8,466 nucleotides of DNA from Methanocorpusculaceae archaeon UBA456 (GTDB lineage Archaea > Halobacteriota > Methanomicrobia > Methanomicrobiales > Methanocorpusculaceae). The notes beneath the pieces are model-generated. The model saw only the letters and a list, made by a program, of their open reading frames with translations, was not told the origin of the DNA and made no database searches. A program made the position numbers and the translations under genes. This document shows positions 5,696-8,466 of the stretch, one piece after another (the stretch's first letter is position 1; each line of letters opens with the position of its first letter). Location: the NCBI GenBank assembly GCA_002496395.1, contig DAJQ01000001.1, positions 64,981-73,446 on the forward strand, given 5' to 3'.

Positions 5696-7165
5696 GTGAA
5701 AACGGGCTATAGGATATTAGACAATCATCACTTTAAAAAGGGGAAATTTATAACGGCATTAAATGATTCATCAATGATTTTCTCTTTCTCGACATGGAGT
5801 TTAGAGAGATTACCAGAATACATCTGGATCGGGTTTATTTTGGATTATTATGGCCGAAATGAGGGAATGAAGAGAATACATAAACTTTGTACTAAATTAC
5901 ACGAGATCACAGAATCGATCGTTTCTCCGAAATTATCTGGAATTTTTTCATTGAATGATGATGAACAAAGCAGATTCTATCAAGAAATGCTCAAAATTGT
6001 TTCAAAAGATGTCCTTGCACCATTAACACTAATCTATACATATAGTACCGAACCCTTATTTTCACAATATTTTGTGTCCCCTCAGATCTCAATTGAGGAT
6101 AGACTCAATATAATAATGAATATATTGAGAAAAACCTCTGATCCCCAATCTGAATTATCAACAGATATTAGATATGTCGTCATTCTTTATTTGTCATTGT
6201 CGAATAAATTATATCTGGCAAATCAGGAGCAGGTTGATCTGCTTACTCAATATCCTATGGTGGAACACAATAATCCAGTGATGAAATATGCTAGACCTTT
6301 CATTAGAGCATGTGAAGTTGCAATGCCTGACTTAGATAAAGATACTAATTTGGCATACCCCTCGTTATTTTGGGAAAAAATAAGTATAATGACAGAATGT
6401 GAATTGTTTATGGTACAGTTCGAAGAAGAGGAGAGGGATACAGACCAATATATTCAATGCTTATGGGATATCTATTCCTATTTAAATGAACTGTTTATAA
6501 AAACATCTCCTCTCGATAATAAAATGCTTGTTTTACTGGGTGTTGCAACCTATTCGTTCAAACGGATAAAGGAAGTCTCCGATCATAAGTTAAGTAATAC
6601 TATCGTGGGCAGGAGTTCTGTAAGGGTCTTGATTGAAAACTATATTATGATAAAATATCTCCTAAAGAACGAGGTGTCTCGTGAGGAGATTTGGAAAGAA
6701 TTTCAAGAATACGGAATTGGGCAGTTCAAACTTATTGTTGAAAGGTCAAAAGCGCAAGCTCCTGTCAGAGAAAATTCTCATGTTGATTACAAGTACTTAG
6801 ATATTTTAGTAAAAGATTTTAAAGACGAATATTTTCTAGATATGGATACACGATATTTCGACAAGAAAAGCATTCGTGAAAAGGCAGATATTGTAGATGA
6901 AAAAGAACTTTATGGATTATATTATGATTATGACTCCGCTTTTGAGCATGGTCTTTGGGGAGCAATACGCGAGAGTTCTTTACTAAAGTGTGATAATCCG
7001 CTTCATCATTACCACTGTGTTCCAGATATCAATGATGAACAAAACCTTAAAAGTGTCTGGCCGGATTGTATGATGGTAATGAATAAGACAATATCATTGC
7101 TTGATGAAATATATGGAATTCCTGATGTGTTATTAGGAGGTGTCTTGGATTTTGAAAAAGAATGA
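5696..7165 (+). CDS. DUF5677-like protein, first gene of an AT-rich two-gene module
   Basis: A 489-residue soluble, mostly helical protein. The N-terminal part has HHFKKGKF (11-18) followed by WSLERLPEYIWIG (34-46) and LDYYGRNEG; residues 60-280 are long helices without a recognised domain. The C-terminal part (about 285-440) resembles DUF5677: GRSSVRVLIENYIMIKYLL (305-323), an EIWKEFQEYG helix (331-340), and YYDYDSAFEHGLWG (409-422) with a conserved-looking S414 and H418. DUF5677 has no established activity; its arrangement of Arg/Glu on one helix and a late Ser/His pair recalls HEPN-like helical RNases, which is only an analogy. The start is GTG at 5696, since an in-frame stop lies at 5681 and the next ATG is at 5774. 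GAGG just upstream is closely spaced. AT-rich codon use suggests transfer. Overlaps the next gene. Confidence 0.8.
   Translation: MKTGYRILDNHHFKKGKFITALNDSSMIFSFSTWSLERLPEYIWIGFILDYYGRNEGMKRIHKLCTKLHEITESIVSPKLSGIFSLNDDEQSRFYQEMLKIVSKDVLAPLTLIYTYSTEPLFSQYFVSPQISIEDRLNIIMNILRKTSDPQSELSTDIRYVVILYLSLSNKLYLANQEQVDLLTQYPMVEHNNPVMKYARPFIRACEVAMPDLDKDTNLAYPSLFWEKISIMTECELFMVQFEEEERDTDQYIQCLWDIYSYLNELFIKTSPLDNKMLVLLGVATYSFKRIKEVSDHKLSNTIVGRSSVRVLIENYIMIKYLLKNEVSREEIWKEFQEYGIGQFKLIVERSKAQAPVRENSHVDYKYLDILVKDFKDEYFLDMDTRYFDKKSIREKADIVDEKELYGLYYDYDSAFEHGLWGAIRESSLLKCDNPLHHYHCVPDINDEQNLKSVWPDCMMVMNKTISLLDEIYGIPDVLLGGVLDFEKE
7136..7142 (+). promoter_or_regulatory. Strong ribosome-binding site inside the first module gene
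   Basis: GGAGGTG is a near-perfect Shine-Dalgarno sequence lying within the last codons of the 5696-7165 gene, nine bases before the TTG at 7152. It decides the start of the second gene and implies coupled translation. Confidence 0.6.
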
Positions 7166-8255
7166 TTTATTATTTGAAAAAATATGCTCAATCCAAACCG
7201 AGTATAAGATCATTCTTGGAAAAATTGTTGACAAAATCTCCCCTGAAGATATTTCAAATGCGATCCTTGATGAAGTTAATATATTCTGGTCAACTCGGTT
7301 AGAGATAGTTGATTTATATTTGCGGAATCTATCACCCTCGCAAGATGCCTATGCATTTACGGGAGCAACCTTCTTGGATTTAAAAGAATTAGAACATTAT
7401 TCATTCACGTTACTAGGGGATATTCATATCCTTGATGATCAACTGTATAACTATGCAACACTTGTTGCTGGTACGGAAGGTTCTGAATTTAACCGCAGAT
7501 TGAGAAAACAAATTGTAAACTCAATTACAAGCAATCTAGAGATTCTTTCAAAATATAGCAACTATATTTTGATTTTGCCATTACGCCCCTCATATTCAGA
7601 ACATCAAGCATTGATTAAAAAAAATATGGATCATGCATTTTTGAATTTGTTTAAAAATCCTCCCCTGTCGATGGAAGAATATATTGCAACCTATAAAACA
7701 AGTGATGATATTTGTGATGGTTTGCGTGATGATATCCATAATGCACTTATCCTATCTGATACCGACGATACTTCCAGACCGTTTAGAGAGAGATTGGATA
7801 TTGCCCTAAAAGATAAGTGTTTATTTCTGGGTATAAAGGAGTCCACAGGGTTTAGATTCTGGACTATAGTGGGAGGCCCTCTTGGCCAAGCATTAGATAT
7901 TATTCTTTCTTGTGGCGCTTACAATATAACACCGTATCTCAGATATTCTGTTGCTTTCCACTATGTACTATTATTAAGTCCGAATTTTTCGGAAAATAAG
8001 GAAACCATGCTAATGTTTTTCAAATGTTGTCTTGCACGTGCAATTTATGGGAATTTTGAAACTAAACATTTCAAAGATATTAATTTTGACGAATATTATA
8101 CAGTCGTTAGGGAGAGTAATTTTTACCAGAACCTTCTTTCTGCATTTCCGGTCCAATCAATCGAAAGTGTTTCTGCTAAAGACATAAACAGTGTTGTTCG
8201 AGAAAAGTTAGATGAGTTCTATTCTTTATTCGATGACACGTCTTGTAAGTCATAA
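7152..8255 (+). CDS. Unknown 367-residue protein, second gene of the AT-rich module
   Basis: I recognise no family. The protein is predicted soluble and largely helical, without signal peptide or membrane segments. Notable segments are YAFTGATFLDLKELEHYSF, then LLGDIHILDDQL (near 85-97), a Pro-containing LPLRPSYSEHQ, EEYIATYKTSDDICDGLRDD and its DIHNALILSD continuation, and a more hydrophobic C-terminal helix set (GGPLGQALDIILSCGAYNI, PYLRYSVAFHYVLLL). The start is ambiguous: GTG at 7140 opens the frame but is part of the ribosome-binding site, so I chose TTG at 7152, which is correctly spaced from GGAGGTG. No ATG occurs until deep in the protein. It overlaps the DUF5677-like gene by 14 bases (26 from 7140), shares its low-GC codon use, and should be made in fixed ratio with it, suggesting a complex. 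Confidence 0.75.
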   Translation: MKKNDLLFEKICSIQTEYKIILGKIVDKISPEDISNAILDEVNIFWSTRLEIVDLYLRNLSPSQDAYAFTGATFLDLKELEHYSFTLLGDIHILDDQLYNYATLVAGTEGSEFNRRLRKQIVNSITSNLEILSKYSNYILILPLRPSYSEHQALIKKNMDHAFLNLFKNPPLSMEEYIATYKTSDDICDGLRDDIHNALILSDTDDTSRPFRERLDIALKDKCLFLGIKESTGFRFWTIVGGPLGQALDIILSCGAYNITPYLRYSVAFHYVLLLSPNFSENKETMLMFFKCCLARAIYGNFETKHFKDINFDEYYTVVRESNFYQNLLSAFPVQSIESVSAKDINSVVREKLDEFYSLFDDTSCKS

Positions 8256-8382
8256 CAGTTTCCTTATCATTCAATTCACTGTCTTCGGTAAGGCATAGAT
8301 CCAATCTGACCGGTCCTGAAAAATTGACGAACACCGTAGATAGACAAATAAAACATAGGCCAAAAATTTTTAAATGTAGCAG

Positions 8383-8416
8383 GATCCATATGCATGCCCT
8401 CATTTTTTTATGGATC
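8383..8416 (+). terminator. Inverted repeat with T-run after the two-gene module
   Basis: GATCCATA (8383-8390) and TATGGATC (8409-8416) are perfect eight-base arms around an 18-base loop that ends in seven T's (8403-8409). A further A5T5 tract lies at 8362-8371. Archaeal termination needs mainly T-tracts, so this is a fair terminator candidate for the plus-strand module. The 211 bases after 8255 contain no convincing gene. Confidence 0.4.
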
Positions 8417-8466
8417 TAATCTCGTTTTAGAATTTAGTTAGATTGTGTTTTCGCCGATTCCTTTTG

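Noticed and set aside
8176..8403. Minus-strand open frame of 75 codons at the right end
   Set aside because: It overlaps the end of the second module gene by 80 bases in antisense, has no ribosome-binding site, and its start region is a T-run and inverted repeat.
5640..8466. Direct repeats that could be attachment sites flanking the AT-rich module
   Set aside because: Only a short ATAGGC-type match was found near both ends, which is within chance; no tRNA gene, integrase or transposase is visible.
1..8466. CRISPR arrays, tRNA or rRNA genes, insertion sequences
   Set aside because: No regularly spaced repeats, cloverleaf-like segments or transposase motifs were seen on either strand.

Overview
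The window looks like chromosomal DNA from a methanogenic archaeon, most likely of the order Methanomicrobiales. This rests on TATA-type promoter elements placed about 25-30 bases before start codons, several genes that appear leaderless, archaeal GGAG/GGTG ribosome-binding sites elsewhere, many small lipoproteins and membrane proteins of unknown function, and an AbrB-type regulator next to arsM. No ribosomal or metabolic marker gene is present, so the assignment is an inference.

Left part (1-5000), moderate GC, ordinary housekeeping and accessory genes. A minus-strand operon holds a cysteine-rich AbrB/SpoVT-type regulator and the N-terminal 111 residues of an ArsM-type arsenite methyltransferase, which runs off the left edge. 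Divergent from it are a conserved hypothetical protein (789-1757) and a DUF1294 membrane protein. A convergent minus-strand lipoprotein with two cupin domains follows. Divergent from that are two plus-strand membrane proteins, one YjdF/DUF2238-like and one DUF998. A second minus-strand lipoprotein faces the DUF998 gene tail to tail.

Middle (about 5000-5700). Two small minus-strand genes overlap by GTGA: a soluble 98-residue protein with very high third-position GC and a 62-residue two-helix membrane protein. They share one TATA-like promoter. About 215 bases of non-coding DNA with an inverted repeat separate them from the next module.

Right part (5696-8255). Two large plus-strand genes overlap by 14-26 bases and are much richer in A+T, with many ATA, AGA and TTA codons, than everything to their left. 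The first carries a C-terminal region resembling DUF5677. The second has no domain that I recognise. Both proteins appear alpha-helical and cytosolic. They are followed by an inverted repeat with a T-run. This translationally coupled, compositionally foreign pair is the best candidate in the window for an undescribed system, possibly defence-related; that function is inference and is not shown by the sequence.
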